64,000 bases of DNA from Adiantum capillus-veneris (GCA_014529385.2 CM043951.1:109588469-109652468); one strand, 5' to 3'. Shown: positions 1-11,889, numbered from the stretch's first letter. The notes: generated by a model from the sequence alone, not told the origin. Translations and numbers: made by a program.

Positions 1-660
1 GAATAGACATATTTCATAGGAATTGAAGCATAGGAGCACTTGCTCCTCAGTGGGGGCACCAAAAACAATGTTAGTTTGCAAACAAGAAGGAAAACAAATG
101 CCTCTATAGTCTTGCACGAGCCACACCGTCGGAAGGAAGAACTATTACACGGCCGAAAAAACTTGTGGTAAATGTCTGTAGAGATTTATGAAAAACCCTT
201 CAAGCATGAAACACACTCAAAATCAGGAGAAACAAAGGGCATCATGACAAAAGCTTGTCTTGTAGAGATGTCCGTAGAGTATCCATAGGCAAAAAAGAGA
301 TGAGAAATGAAGAAGTTATGGCCACTGAAACATGGAGGTGTCCTTTCACTTGCTAAAAAATGAGCTCTCTAGAAGTTTTCCAGGTGTTGTAGCTATTAAA
401 ATGGGGACCCTCTTATCTTTTATTCTCCAAAAAATCTTCTCTCTCTTTTGAGTCGACAAGGCTTCATTTTTAGGCACCTTTGAATTGGTTCAATTTTGGA
501 TTTTTGGGTGAAAAATGAGGTGTCTGTGACCCTTTGACCAAGGAATGGGGTGGAGGAAAGTGGCCACTGGACCCAAAGGGATGTCTAGGTGCCTGACCAG
601 CTGAGTGTGCACTCAAAAAATACGCTATTTCTCTCCCATGTCCCAAATTTTGGAACACAG
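1..660. other. No gene seen; flank of gypsy E0
   Basis: AT-rich sequence in which I find no protein similarity. The integrase remnant of E0 stops matching at about 665, so this stretch is either unrelated sequence joined at a deletion breakpoint or a decayed end of the element. A G-rich run followed by a TGTTAG start near 50-80 resembles an LTR boundary, but no partner LTR is visible. Confidence 0.4.
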
Positions 661-664
661 CTCT

Positions 665-1860
665 CTAGAGGTGATTATCGAACTTTCAATCTATGTCACT
701 AATGATACTAGCTGGAAGACCATAGAGTCTATATATATTCTCTATAAATAGCCGTGCTAATTTTAATGTCTTAATTGTAGTCTTAGTGGGAATGAATCAA
801 CACATCTTTTTTAGACGGTCTACAATTACCCATATGGCATCATGGCCACGGTTTGTATTATAGGTAGTCCTACTACAAAATACATAGAGATACTCTCCCA
901 CTTACCTTGCGGAATCTCGAAAGGATGTACAAGGCCATCTACCTTGAGGCGCTCTGCCTTATGAACCTGGCATTGTTGGCAGTTTAGTACGTACTCTTGA
1001 ACATCATGATGTAAGCCTGGCCAATAAAGTTGTCATCGAACTAAGGCATACGTCTTATAAATACCTGGATGACTAGCACTTGGACTATCGTGACACTCAA
1101 ATAATATTTGGTGCCTAGTGTCTGAGTCCTTTGGCACACATACTCTACCTTTGTGGAGTAAGTATCCATCATCAATGAAAAAATTATTCCATCTCTTAAG
1201 CTCGTCCTGAGTAGGAGCGGAGCTCTATGCATTGGAGTTTTTTTCTGCACGTGCAGAAACATGTTGATCTGGCTGTGCAGAGACATGTGAGTGTGAGGGA
1301 TCCCTTCTTAAAACTACACTCCACACTTTAGCATATGACTGATCTTGTGCATAGTTTCCACGTAATGACTCCAAAAATTCACTCTTTATTTTTGTGAAAG
1401 CAAGTGAATTAATATGAGGTATCGAGCTTAGTGCACCCGCTACTACATTATATTGCCCTTTGCAATATTGTAGCTTACAATTATAATCTTGAAGGATCTC
1501 CACCCATCTAGCTTTACGACCCTTCAAGTTCGTTTGAGTAGTAAACCATTTTATACTCTCATGGTCAAAAACCACTTCAAGCTCGGCACCATATAAATAG
1601 TGTCGCCACTTTTGTAAAGCGTGAACTATGGCATAGAGCTCCCTCTCATAGACAAAATATTAATTATGTTGAGCTCTATCCAGTTTTTTACTTTCAAATT
1701 CTATAGGTCCTCCCTCCTGAAGAGGTACCGCACCAATGGCTTTATCACTAGCATCAGTCTCTACCACAAATGGCTTAAGTGGGTCAATGATTGCTAGGAT
1801 GGGAGCAGTGGCTACAGATACCTTGGGCTGTTCAAAACTACATTGTTGGGCTTCTTCTCA
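665..1860 (-). pseudogene. E0 RNase H and integrase remnant (gypsy)
   Basis: From 1860 downward the translation shows the RNase H core (for example a W-F/T-T-Q-N-L-K-G-R-K-A-R-W stretch at about 1500-1550, the conserved end of gypsy RNase H). After several stops comes an integrase zinc-binding segment with a C-x2-C pair near 970-1000. The catalytic core follows: the P-x-G-K-W-E-S lead-in, a VVGLP block and an ISD-like block at about 670-700 that would hold the second catalytic Asp. The third catalytic residue and the C-terminus are absent. Many stops and at least one frameshift make it non-functional. Confidence 0.7.
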
Positions 1861-2770
1861 AGAAAAGGTCTTACCTTTTGCTTTAAGTTGATCCGTCATA
1901 GGAACATCAAGTTTTGCATAATCATGGATATATTGTCGATAAAATCTAGCCATTCCTGATAAGATTTGAAGCTCCTCAACCGTGTTGGGATGTGGCCATA
2001 GAAGAATGGCAGCGACCTTGTCAGTGTCCATCTTGATGCCACAGTAAGAGATCACATGACTGAGGTAATGTATCTCTATTTTAAAGAAATCACACTTGCT
2101 TGTCTTAGCATACATGGTGTGTGTGTAGCTATTCGAATAATAATTGTAGGTGTTCTATGTGTTCATCTTCAATCTTACTGTAAATGATAATGTCATCATT
2201 AAAAACCACATCAAATTTTCTAAGATAGGGACGTAAGACACTAACCATGAGTGTCATAAATGTAGCTGGATCATTGGCTAAACAAAAAGACATAACCAAA
2301 AATTCAAATTGCTCGAACCGTGTTCTAAAGGCAGTCTTAGAGATATCTTGCAAAAGGATACACACTTGGTGGTATCTTGAATGAAGATCTATCTTTGTAT
2401 AGTATCTTGCCCCATGGAGTTGATCAAACAACTCATCCACTTGAGGCATAGGATACTTGTTCTTGATGGTTATGGTGTTTAATCCACGATTATCTACGCG
2501 CATGCGCATAGTACCATCTTTCTTTTTTACCAATAGAATTGGCAATGCCCAAGGCGAAGTGCCAAGTCTAATAAAACCACGAGTGAGGTAGTTATCCAAC
2601 TGACACTCAACCTCCTTGGCCTCACTAACACTCATACGATAAGGTGGTTTACTCACCGGTTTAGTGTTCGACATGAAATCTATGCCATGTTGCACATCAC
2701 GTGTAGGGGGTAAACCCGGTGGTAAATCACTTGAGAATACATCACTATACTCCGTGAGTAAGTGACTCAT
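1858..2770 (-). pseudogene. E0 reverse transcriptase (gypsy)
   Basis: Two adjacent open pieces (2129-2770 and 1858-2115) carry the gypsy RT fingers, palm and thumb. I see LLVKKKDGTMRMRVDNRGLN, KYPMPQVDELFDQL, YYTKIDLHSRYHQV, and VVFNDDIIIYS where the family normally has a hydrophobic-L-D-D box. The connection domain follows (SHVISYCGIKMDTDKVAAI). The replacement before the double Asp and the break between the two pieces indicate decay. The N-terminal linker to the protease lies at 2805-3376. Confidence 0.85.
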
Positions 2771-2989
2771 CTTTTGCGGTGCAAAAGGAGAAAGTAAACT
2801 AGAGTTATGCTAGGATGGAGAATCTTGTAAGTTCCTTTACTATTTGTTTTGCAAAAATTGCACGTTTCTCATAATAATTAGAATTGAGATCACTTTGCTC
2901 TTTAGAATTGTTAGCACTTTGCTTTTCATTAAAATTCATTTCACTTTGCAAACCATAACTAGAATCCACAACATTTTGCTCTTGAGAAT

Positions 2990-4389
2990 TCACAAGACTT
3001 GGAGACAAACAGTAACACAAAAAAATTCATCTATTAAATCTGCTTTCTGTAAAATAGAAAGCTCGGCTGAACATATAAGAGGTGCAGATGGTATATTTTT
3101 CTCACCAAGGAAAAGCACATGTTTACCATTGGCCATAAACGATAAAGAGTTGTGTTTGTAACTAGTGTGCAATGTGTTTCCTAAACCATGCAGCCACTCC
3201 CGTCCTAAAACTACATTAGCACGGTCCATGTTCATAACTTGAAAGTCAAGGGTCATCGTATGATCTTGAACAATAATCTCAACCCCTTGAACTACTGTGT
3301 CCCATACTTCTTTATCATTTCCTAAAATTTGCTCTACCGCATACTTGTGGGAGTGGGGAGTCTGTGTAAGCTTCAATTTCTTGAATAGCTTATAGCTAGG
3401 GAGTTATGAGCTGCACCATCATCCACTAAAATACGAACACGTTGTCCATTAATAGTTCCATGCATGCGAATCAACTCATGTGGGCCAAAGGTGGGCTGCC
3501 ACATTAAAGCAGGCACACAACACTTGTGATTTTCTTCCATATGAAGAACATCTACAACACAATATTTAGGGGATGAATCTAATGTGAGGTCTTGCACCAT
3601 GTGCATGGCCTTTTCTTTGCCTTGCAAAAGAGAAAAATCCTTCTTGTTATGCTGGTCCCAAAGACATCTAAAACACAAATTGTGTTTCTTTGGACGCTCA
3701 AAATCGACAGTGCTGGGAGACCCACATGGAGTATCTCGTGATTGCTTAGGCTTCTTAGCCTCTTGAGGGCATGGAGAGGTAGGTTGTCTCTTGTTCCTCT
3801 TGGAATGTGTGGGAGATCTACCTTGCCATTGGTTCTTAGCCAAATTTTCCAAAGTTTCTGGATGTTGGGTCTTGATATGAAGATGATAGTCTTTGTCAAG
3901 ACCCCTATTGAAACCCTGTATCTTTTGGAATTCATCTTTAACTTCTAATTTTAATATGATTTCTCGGTACTTAGAAAGATACTGAGTGAGAGGAGAGGCT
4001 AGACATGCAGCATGCATCCCATGCTAACCAATACTTATCTTCTTTATTGGAGTCCAAAAAATCTTCAGAGAAAGAAGCTTGAAACGTAGCCCAAGACTGA
4101 GGATGAGCATCTATTGGAAATGTCATCCACCACTTATAGGACTTGCTTTTAAGAGATAACCTTGTTTCCACAATTGTCTTAATATCTAGAGTGTGTCTCA
4201 GCCTATGAATATCACTCCATTTCTGTAAGAACATATTGACCGCATCCTTGTTGTGATCATGCTCTTCACCGTGAAACTAAGGAATGGTGATATTCTAAAG
4301 TAATGCATTGCTACCTTTGGCATCTTCTCAAGCACTTGCCTCATGGACTCTTTGAGTCGTGTGAGCTTGGGTTCCTTGAACCATGCCAC
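2990..4389 (-). pseudogene. E0 gag, zinc knuckle and protease remnant
   Basis: The gag core is in frames covering 3971-4389 (a KSYKWWMTFP helix motif typical of Retrotrans_gag, then FQASFSEDFLD). A nucleocapsid-like C-F-R-C-x4-H sequence at about 3640-3690 lacks the expected last Cys spacing. A protease segment around 3400-3440 reads ILVDDGAAHN where active enzymes have D-S-G-A. The flap and C-terminal protease region (ANVVLGREWLHGLG) is in a second frame at about 3170-3240. Frame changes occur near 3370 and 3970. Confidence 0.75.
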
Positions 4390-4399
4390 CTGGAGCTCC

Positions 4400-5340
4400 T
4401 TGAGCCATCTGTGAGTTCATAAATTTCACAAGTAGCTCAGTAAGGTTTGTAACATTTGCATTTAATGGAGAGAGGTTGCGTTCAAGTACACTTTGGCGAT
4501 TTTTCTAAGTCTTGAAAGCAATCATATATACAAGGCCATGATCTCCTAGATCATCATCGTCATGCATATTAATGTCGAGAGCACCTGTGGTTATCGGATT
4601 TTGATGTTGTGCTCAAAATAAAAAATGTGTGAAGGTGGGATATCCTCATCGGCCATGGTAAACACACGCTAAATAGAGAGAAAAAAATATCACCTTGTAC
4701 CTTATAAAGCTTGAAGTCATGTTGTTTAAGCTCAATGGATTTTGTGTTGCATGCAATTCTTGCCTTGCCGAAGTTGTAGTGCTTCAAGCCATGTTCTTCC
4801 TATGAACACCTTCATTGATTCTTCACAAAAACTCGTCGTTTTGTGAAGTCTTCTGCTCACTTGTGAAGCTTCTTTCTTGAAGAAAAATGAATTTTGAAAG
4901 AAAACTTGCGTTTCTCCAAGGAGTGAAAAGGAAGGGTGAAACTACTTCCTCGAAGCGAGTCTTACCATACCCCGAGCAATCTTTTCCGAGCAAGCCCAAA
5001 TCCGAGCAAAGTATGTGGGTTTGAGTGTACATGTAATCTATGTCTTAGGTAACAAGGAAATAGAAAAATTAGCTTACATAAACAACACATCTAATACATA
5101 GTATAATGGTTCAGGTTGCCACGTGGTACCACTTTCTTCTTCTTCTATATTTTGTGCTACAAGTGCTGCCAGGTCTGCGTGGTGGGCATTGAAAGCGGTG
5201 CACACGTTTCCAATTACTGCCTAAGCTAAAATAGGCCAATTATATTTCTTTTAACATAGACTCAATAGAAGCACTCAATTTTCAAAAAAAAAGAAAAGGA
5301 AGAATCTTTGGAGATACCTTTGAAGTCTATAGTTATAAAT
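4400..5340. other. AT-rich stretch, possible E0 leader
   Basis: No coding region is supported. If E0 kept its 5' LTR and primer-binding site they should lie here on the minus strand, but I find no Met-tRNA-like primer site and no sequence repeated at the other end of E0. Confidence 0.3.
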
Positions 5341-5344
5341 AAAG

Positions 5345-5458
5345 TTTTAGTGCACTAATTTTAGAGGCACAACATCAATTTTTTAGTGCACTAATTTTAG
5401 AAGCACATCATCAATTTTTTAGTGCAGTAATTTTAGAAGCACGGCATCAATTTTTTAG
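5345..5458 (+). repeat. 36-bp minisatellite, about 3.2 units
   Basis: Three consecutive units begin with TTTTAGTGCA at 5345, 5381 and 5417, a strict 36-bp period, with a partial unit at 5453. Units differ by a few substitutions (aggcacaacatc, aagcacatcatc, aagcacggcatc). Confidence 0.9.
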
Positions 5459-6200
5459 GTGTTTTTTTTTGGAGAGAGTCTCTTTCTCTCTCTGTCACAA
5501 GTGGCCTCATCCTTTTCAATTAAGGTGTCATAGATGGGGTGGCCATGGTGGATGGAGGTGCATGTGTGTGTGTGTGTGTGTGTGTGTGGAGGCCTGACTT
5601 GGACAACGTTCTGTGTGTATGTGTGAGTGTGTGAGCGTGAGTGCAAGAGAGAAGAGTGGGATTATCATGCTTTGCAGCTAAAATGGGAGAGAGAAGAAAG
5701 CCCTTGCTTTGTGTGCAGTCAGATTTCTACGTGCAGTCTTGCGTATGTACCACTACGCTCTCTCCGCACCCTCTCTCTTCTGGCCACATGCGCCTGGGCA
5801 CTGGACACACTCTCTCTCATCAATGCATGATCAAGGCTCCTGGATCTCTCTTCCGCTATCTCTGCATCAATGAAGAGAGACAATAGTCTCTTTCTCTCTG
5901 ATTTCTTTAGATCGGCACAGGAGAGAGGCAGCTTCGTTGTGTATGCCTAGAGGGCGAGGAGGCAAGGAGCGCAAGGACCGCACGTCGACGTGCATACCTA
6001 CACCCCCCTCTTTTTTTTAATTCATAGTAGCGATTAACTTTAAGATTTGTTGGTCTATATTTTTGACGATGGTGGGTATTTTTACAGCTCTTTAGTGAAT
6101 ATAGATCGTCATCGTCCCTTCCTCTCCCTGTATTGTCCCTTCCGCCCCGTGTACCTGGGCTACAATGTTCTTGCCAGCGTTGCCATGGCAGAATACCATG
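5459..6200. other. Microsatellite-rich non-coding stretch
   Basis: Contains a TG run at about 5560-5590 flanked by CT-rich and GTGA-rich sequence. The short open frames here (for example 5627-5886) are low-complexity translations of these runs. At 5981-6002 there is a stand-alone copy of the palindrome CACGTCGACGTGCATACCTA that recurs inside the fold-back element just downstream. Confidence 0.5.
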
Positions 6201-6947
6201 CCTTGCTTGGGGTCAAATTTTACAATATTTAGTGTAAATACCGACAAAAGCTTCAAATTTTGACGTAAAAACCGATCAACTTTCAACTTTGCCCTTATTT
6301 TCTTTGGTTAGGAAAAATGTTTTTTTAAAGCCCTAAGGTGCTCCTCTTGACCCTCTTGTAGGTATGCACGTCGACGTGCATACCTACAAGAGGGTCAAGA
6401 GGAGCACCTTAGGGCTTAAAAAAAACATTTTTCCTAACAAAAGGAAATTAGGGCAAAGTTGAAAGTTGACCTCTTGACACTCTTGTAGGTATGCACGTAA
6501 AAAGAGGGTCAAGAGGAGCACCTTAGGGCTTAAAAAAAACATTTTTCCTAACAAAAGAAAATAAGGGAAAAGTTGAAAGTTGACCTCTTGACTACAAGAG
6601 GCAAAGTTGAAAGTTGACACTCTTGTAGGTATGCACGTCAACGTGCATACCTACAAGACGTGCATACCTACAAGAGTGTCAAGAGGTCTACTTTCAACTT
6701 TGCCCTTATTTCCTTTTGTTAGGAAAAATGTTTTTTTAAAGCCCTAAGGTGCTCCTCTTGACCCTCTCGCGACGTGACGTCGCGAGGGTCAAGAGGAGCA
6801 CCTTAGGGCTTAAAAAAACATTTTTCCTAACAAAAGGAAATAAGGGCAAAGTTGAAAGTTAATCGGTTTTTAGGTCAAAATCTGAAGCTTTTGCCGGTAT
6901 GTACACTAAATATTGTAAAATTTGACCTATTTTTTCCAAGGCAAGCT
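6200..6947. mobile_element. Compound fold-back (palindromic) element
   Basis: The outer arms are inverted repeats. GGTCAAATTTTACAATATTT starting at 6211 is matched in reverse complement ending near 6927, and the match continues inward through the AAAGCTT and ACCGAT blocks to the CAACTTTGCCC block. Inside are three further hairpins. One is centred at 6372/6373 on CACGTCGACGTG with arms of about 90 bp. A second is centred near 6640 (ACGTCAACGT). A third is centred at 6776 (CGCGACGTGACGTCGCG), again with arms of about 90 bp. Each reuses the arm AAGCCCTAAGGTGCTCCTC. No ORF is present. It fits a non-autonomous fold-back or MITE-like DNA element that grew by internal duplication. Confidence 0.8.
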
Positions 6948-7036
6948 CAAAACTTAGCCGGGATTTTGCAACCTTAGCCGATTAAAAATACACTAAATCT
7001 CGATTTTTTTCGAACATCGCTCAGCACCTCTCCAAA

Positions 7037-7325
7037 GTAGGTATGAGGACTTTCAAGAGGAGGCACCCTCTTGCAAAGTATGGTTGTTTCAACGAGCATG
7101 TTTAGTGAATCATTCTGTAGGAATGCACATCGATGTGCATACCTACAAACAATAAGCCAACATGAAAAAGACATTTAGTTTGTGGGGCCATTTGTCTTTG
7201 AGCATGTCTAAATATGTATGTAGGTATTTTTTGCACATACTATTCACTAAACATGCTAGTTGCTTCTTGAGAAACAACCATACTTTGAAGGAGGGTGGCT
7301 CTTCTTAAAAGTTGCCAGACCTACT
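7037..7325. mobile_element. Second fold-back element
   Basis: The left arm (about 7037-7112) contains AAAGTATGGTTGTTTC and GCATGTTTAGTGAAT. The right arm (about 7247-7325) is its reverse complement with a short insertion. Both ends read GTAGGT outward. Between the arms lies ATGCACATCGATGTGCATAC (7129-7148), a relative of the CACGTCGACGTGCATAC core of the neighbouring element. No coding capacity. Confidence 0.7.
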
Positions 7326-7944
7326 ACTTTTGAGAGGTGCTCCTCTTGACCCTTTTTTCTGAGAGGTGGGTTGGACTTCTTTGCTGACGTACATGCATGA
7401 AACAAGGATTGTAGTGCAAGATGATGCATGTCCAGTGTACCTGTTGCATTTGCTGGCCATGGTCATTGAGACCTTCAAGAGGTGGCGTATATTCAAGATG
7501 GACGAGGCGACGCGTGGCAGAGAGGGGATGGGTAGGAGAGGAGGGGATGTGTCAGGGAATACTAGTTAAGGAATCTAGCTGATATTTGAAATTTTTTAGG
7601 CTTGTGGGCAAGCCTCTCCCTAAAAATAAACATAGCACAAAACACTTCACGCCGGCGTGCAGTGTTTGTGGCAGGAGGCTAATAATTAATTGAGAAGCTA
7701 AACACTAAGGTGAGATTGTTGTTTCTATGGACGTGCACAGGCGTGCATGGATTTTGGAGATAGACCAAGCTTGTGAAGATCGCAATCGCAAATTGTACGT
7801 AGAGTTGATGCAAAGAACCTGTGACTTATCGAAGAAATTGGAGGGAGAGCACAAAATTCGGACGCACATGGGAGATTCTGAAGGATATCCATACCCACCC
7901 ACACCCTTGTCTGGCGCTCAACTCCATGTCTGCAAATAGCTAGT

Positions 7945-7994
<50 letters not shown>

Positions 7995-8668
7995 CTTAGT
8001 GGACGCTCATGGAGCTCAAATCGAACCAAAGCCTCTGCTTGCACTGCCTTCACATGCTGGAGCGTATGAATACTTGCAGCCTCTGAAGGTGAAGTCTAGC
8101 CTCCACAGCCTTTACATACATGCATGCCAGCGTTCATTGCATTTGTGGGAGAGATAGAGTGTGAGAGAAGCGAAATGTGCTCACGCCGACCTGCGTACCT
8201 TTCAAGACTGACAATTCATACATATCATCTACATTAGGAGCCATATTTTGCTTCAAAATTCGAAGATTTTTAGGGTAAAGAAGTCAGTTTAGAGACGCCC
8301 AAGGTAGACGAGCAATTTCTGATGGCATACTACACAACTATGAAAGCCCTCGACAAGGAGAATCTGCAAAAGAAATTTCAAGTCAAATCGAGTTAGGTAG
8401 GGCAAATATTGTGGTTGATTTCTAATTCATGTGTAAAAAAGTGGGTGCCAATGGAGAACCTCTCAAGGGGGTATGTAAAAACAAATGTGCCAACAAGGTA
8501 AATACCATGGATCCAATGGTTAAGATCAAATCTAAAGTGAACTATCAAACCCAACACTCACCCAACCTTAACTTTAAATTGGCGCAAAGTGTAATTGAAC
8601 TAGGTAAGACTTGTCTCTAACTTGGTGTTTTTTATTGGCTCCTATAGATTATAGCTAGCTTGAGAGAG

Positions 8669-8706
<38 letters not shown>

Positions 8707-9107
8707 AAAAGGTGCAAAAAATTCTCTAAAGAAAGTTCTATATGCCAATTTTTCCATAGAAGACGAATTCTCTGACGATGCTTTAATTAGATTTTGATAA
8801 AAGAATGTTGCAAAATATTATTAATTAGGGCTTTCGATAGTTTGGTCTGAGTCTACTACTCCCTTCCCATGGATGTATGTAATCTTTTGTGTTCTTTCTT
8901 AATACATTCACGCGTTCAATTGACAAAAAAAATGAAAATATTGTTAATATCTTTGTAATTCTGTGCTCGCTTTAGCACTTGCTTAGATTTGCTCGCTCGG
9001 AGAGCGGGATTATTCCCTTGGAGCTTGTAGCTTTCTTTTCCTTCTAGCTTTCTTTGTCAACACACATATGCTATCTTTCCTTGTTCTATACAAAAAGGTG
9101 AATAGAT
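7326..9107. other. Non-coding, with CT and GA microsatellites
   Basis: A fragment of the fold-back arm (GGTGCTCCTCTTGACCC, about 7337-7353) starts the stretch. A (CT)n run occupies about 7948-7992 and a (GA)n run about 8665-8702. No ORF here has recognisable domain content. Confidence 0.5.
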
Positions 9108-9165
9108 TGAATGGTAGGGTGCTGGCCTCTTACCCTCATGGGGTGGATTCAACCCTCCTTCATAC
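9105..9165 (+). repeat. tRNA-like head, possible SINE
   Basis: The segment starting ATGGTAGGGTGCTGG resembles a pol III A box, and about 30 nt later GTGGATTCAACCC resembles a B box (GGTTCRANNCC) with one or two changes. Spacing and order match the 5' head of tRNA-derived SINEs. I cannot define the tail or a target-site duplication, and it does not fold as an obvious intact tRNA. It could instead be a decayed tRNA gene or chance similarity. Confidence 0.35.
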
Positions 9166-9555
9166 AAGGGTTTAAAGGGCCGTCCTATGCATGCAGCAAA
9201 TGGCACCAACAGAGCCTCGATGATGTAGAGTTGTCAGTCGAGTTTACCTTGGTCGCTGGATGTGGAGGGTGTGTGTGGTGTTTGCACAGAACCTTGTGCC
9301 TCTTTTTGCTACACTGGGGACCGTTGTCTTCCCCGCCTGTTGCATGCGGATTGTTGGAGAGGAGATGTGCATCACATGCATATGCAACCTGCTTTTCCTC
9401 TTTCCCAAAGTAGCTCAGATACCAGTGAAAGTACGAGAGTAATGCCGTGTGCTAGTCTCCACCCAACCATGCTATCTTATAGCCTCCCCCTAGTGTACAG
9501 ACTGCCTGGCTGTGCCGGTGGCCTTGCCCGTAGGACTCATGTCCTTACAGAGAAA

Positions 9556-9815
9556 TCGTGCAACTTGGTGTTGATTGCAAGATGGCTATACAAGCAAGGA
9601 TGTGATGGCATACTTAGATTATGGATTGAGCCATCCAACAAAGAGATATATCTGAAAGAAGCTCATTTACAAACAACATGTATCCATAATGTTTAAACAC
9701 AAAGATATCAAGTGACTTGGCTATATTGGCCTCACATGCAAAAAAGCGTACAAGACTATGTTAGCTCATGTGATGCTTGCACACAATCAACAAGCCTATC
9801 AAACATTCTACACTC
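9556..9815 (+). pseudogene. Gypsy integrase zinc-binding fragment 1
   Basis: Reading through one stop at about 9695, the translation gives a short RNase H-integrase linker (LYKQGCDGILRLWI). An HHCC-like module with YWPHMQKSVQDYVSSCDACT follows, typical of gypsy integrases. It ends before any catalytic core. A second, different HHCC module follows at 9850, so this is a separate fragment rather than the start of the same integrase. Confidence 0.6.
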
Positions 9816-9849
9816 TTCAGGATAGCAACATCCCCCAAATGGCAAAGTA

Positions 9850-10460
9850 CATTGTGGTGTACTTAGAGAAAGGTGTTTTAGCCCAGAACCTGAGCCAAGC
9901 TAGATTATGATCGATTCAACAAGAAGCCAAAAACTACACCATTTTTAGAAACCACCTTTATCAAAATTAAATAGACAAGAACTTAAGAATCTATGCTTCA
10001 AAACATGAGTATCTGTCCATTCTTGAGACCAATCATGCTGGTCCAGTTGGAGAACACTTTTCAATAGACAAAATCATAAAAGCAATACTCCTAGTATCAG
10101 GGATCTAGTGGCCTACTTTGTTCATGGATGTTGAATATTGCGTCAAATGATGTGACACTTGCCAACGTACTAAAGTAATGATGAGACATGATGACATGTT
10201 ACTACGACCAATCATGGATCACGTGCTTTCACCAGATGGAGAATAGACTTTGTAGGTCCTATCTCACCACCAGCATATAGAATGCATGCTCAATACATTA
10301 TTGTGGCAATGGAGTATCTGACCAAATGGGTTGAGTCTAAAGCAACAAAAAACAATGATGCTAGAACCACAACACAATTCTTATACAAAAACATTTTCAT
10401 GCGGTATGGTCTTTTGATTGAAATTGTGAGTGATCAAGGCACTCATTCAAAAAATCATAT
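9850..10460 (+). pseudogene. Gypsy integrase fragment 2 (HHCC plus partial core)
   Basis: The reading shows NHAGPVGEHFSIDKI, then CDTCQRTK (zinc module) and DFVGPISPP with the first catalytic Asp. YIIVAMEYLTKWVESKA and EIVSDQGTH with the second Asp follow. Similarity stops abruptly at about 10455, before the Glu-containing block. Several stops (near 10110, 10150 and 10246) show decay. The sequence at the break begins a run of short repeats carrying TCGGTAACGCGGC. Confidence 0.75.
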
Positions 10461-10464
10461 GGGC

Positions 10465-10705
10465 ATCAATCGGTAACGCGGCTATATGATGCTCATATGC
10501 AATCCATTATTTCTCTTTAGATTCAGGGGACATTGGGTCGGTAACGTGGCTAATTGAGTGTTGTTTGTTAGAAGTAGTTGTTTTGCATAGATATGTGTTT
10601 AGGTCATTAACCCGGTCGTACGAATGCCACCTAACTTGTATGTGCATGTGCAGTTTATTTTTTTAAGGTATAAAATATATGAAATACTTGGTCGGTAACG
10701 CGGCC
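10465..10705 (+). repeat. Dispersed TCGGTAACGCGGC motif, three copies
   Basis: TCGGTAACGCGGC occurs at about 10469 and 10691, with a one-base variant (TCGGTAACGTGGC) at about 10538 and a partial CCCGGTCGTACG at about 10606. The motif is GC-rich in AT-rich surroundings. Spacing is uneven (about 70 and 150 bp), so this is not a simple tandem repeat. Confidence 0.55.
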
Positions 10706-11084
10706 ATGAAGAGTATTTTATATACAAATGTTTGAATCGTTTGAATTGTTGTTTTCAAGTGTTTTTATAAAAATAATACTAGCTAATAATATTCAAAATA
10801 ATGCTTTATTCATCAATCATCATCGCTATTTTAAATGCTACATTTACATAAATTCTATGTAAAAAAGTATATGCACACAATTTGCATGTTAAATATTCCT
10901 TTTTATATTTTTAAAGAGCAAGACGATCTTTGAAATTTATCATTGGTTTGTATACTTTTAATGTTTCAAAATGAGCTAAAATAAAATTGGCAGTATGTAC
11001 GTCACGATGCATGTATCTTCTAAGAGGCATTTTTTCTTAAGTGAATTGTGATAACGTACAAAATAAAACTCAAGTCTTATGTTC

Positions 11085-11507
11085 TACCAAATTTTTTTGA
11101 ATTGTTTTGGATTTTTAACATGTTTGGTTAGATTTGGACAATTTTATTAGGAGTTACTTATTTTTATTTCATTTTACACGAGTAAATATACCATTTTAAA
11201 GTCAAAATGTTTATCAACCTGAAGTGATATAATCTTGCATAATTTTTTGAAGTCTTTAAGTCAATGTATGCTTTGTTTGAACTAATGTGAGAGTGCTCGG
11301 TGAAAAATATTGTAATAAATTCACAATTTGCTGAAATGTTTTAGGTTTTTTAATTGTATTGTTTAATTTGGATGAATTCCTTAAAAACCACTTGTTCGCT
11401 CTGCATTTTACAGTGAAAGTTGTTTCCAATGTGTATCAATATAATCGTGTACATTTCTTAAAGTCTTCAAGTCATGGTTATGGTTTGTCTAAACTAGTGT
11501 GAGAGTG
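11085..11507 (+). repeat. Diverged tandem duplication, about 220 bp
   Basis: Two successive blocks (about 11085-11292 and 11325-11507) share the ordered landmarks TTTTTGA/CTGAAATGTTTT, GTTTAGATTTGGA, CATTTTACA, ATCAATATAATC, AAGTCTTCAAGTCA and ACTAATGTGAGAGTG with many substitutions and small indels. No coding signal in either. Confidence 0.6.
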
Positions 11508-11889
11508 TTAATGCAGTGTGCACCCATGAAATTGTATTTGATATGTTGTTTTTTATTGTCCAGTGCTAAAATGATGCCAGATCAAAAGAAAATTATTATG
11601 CGTGCCATTCAAAAAGAATGCATTTTGGCAATATCATCATGTATAGATGGTCGCATACATCAGATTAGTGAAAGAGACGTCTTCATTTAAGACCTCACTA
11701 GCACTATATGGGAGAACACAGAGTGTAGGCTATAAGGTGAAGGCCAATAAAAGTTGCTAATTCCAATAGGGATTTGAGAATTTGACCCCCACCACAAAAT
11801 TAAGACAATGTTGGGCAATATGAAAGTATGTTGCAGAGACTTAAAGGAAGATATCCCTCCCACCTGCGATATGGAAAAATTAGAGCTCT

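Larger units (their letters stand above)
665..4400 (-). mobile_element. Degraded Ty3/gypsy retrotransposon E0
   Basis: Read on the minus strand the order is gag, zinc knuckle, aspartic protease, reverse transcriptase, RNase H, integrase, the Ty3/gypsy order. Every domain is broken by stops or frameshifts, and neither LTR was identified. The integrase is cut about halfway through its catalytic core near 665, so the 3' end of the element is missing. It shares no obvious close copy with the other gypsy elements in the window. Confidence 0.8.

Noticed and set aside
7727-7939. 70-codon frame with a charged helix
   Set aside because: No domain, no homologue recognised, ends near a CT microsatellite; chance is sufficient.
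9111-9696. Overlapping open frames rich in Cys and His
   Set aside because: No zinc-finger spacing and no codon-periodic signal; they overlap a tRNA-like SINE head and a gypsy linker.
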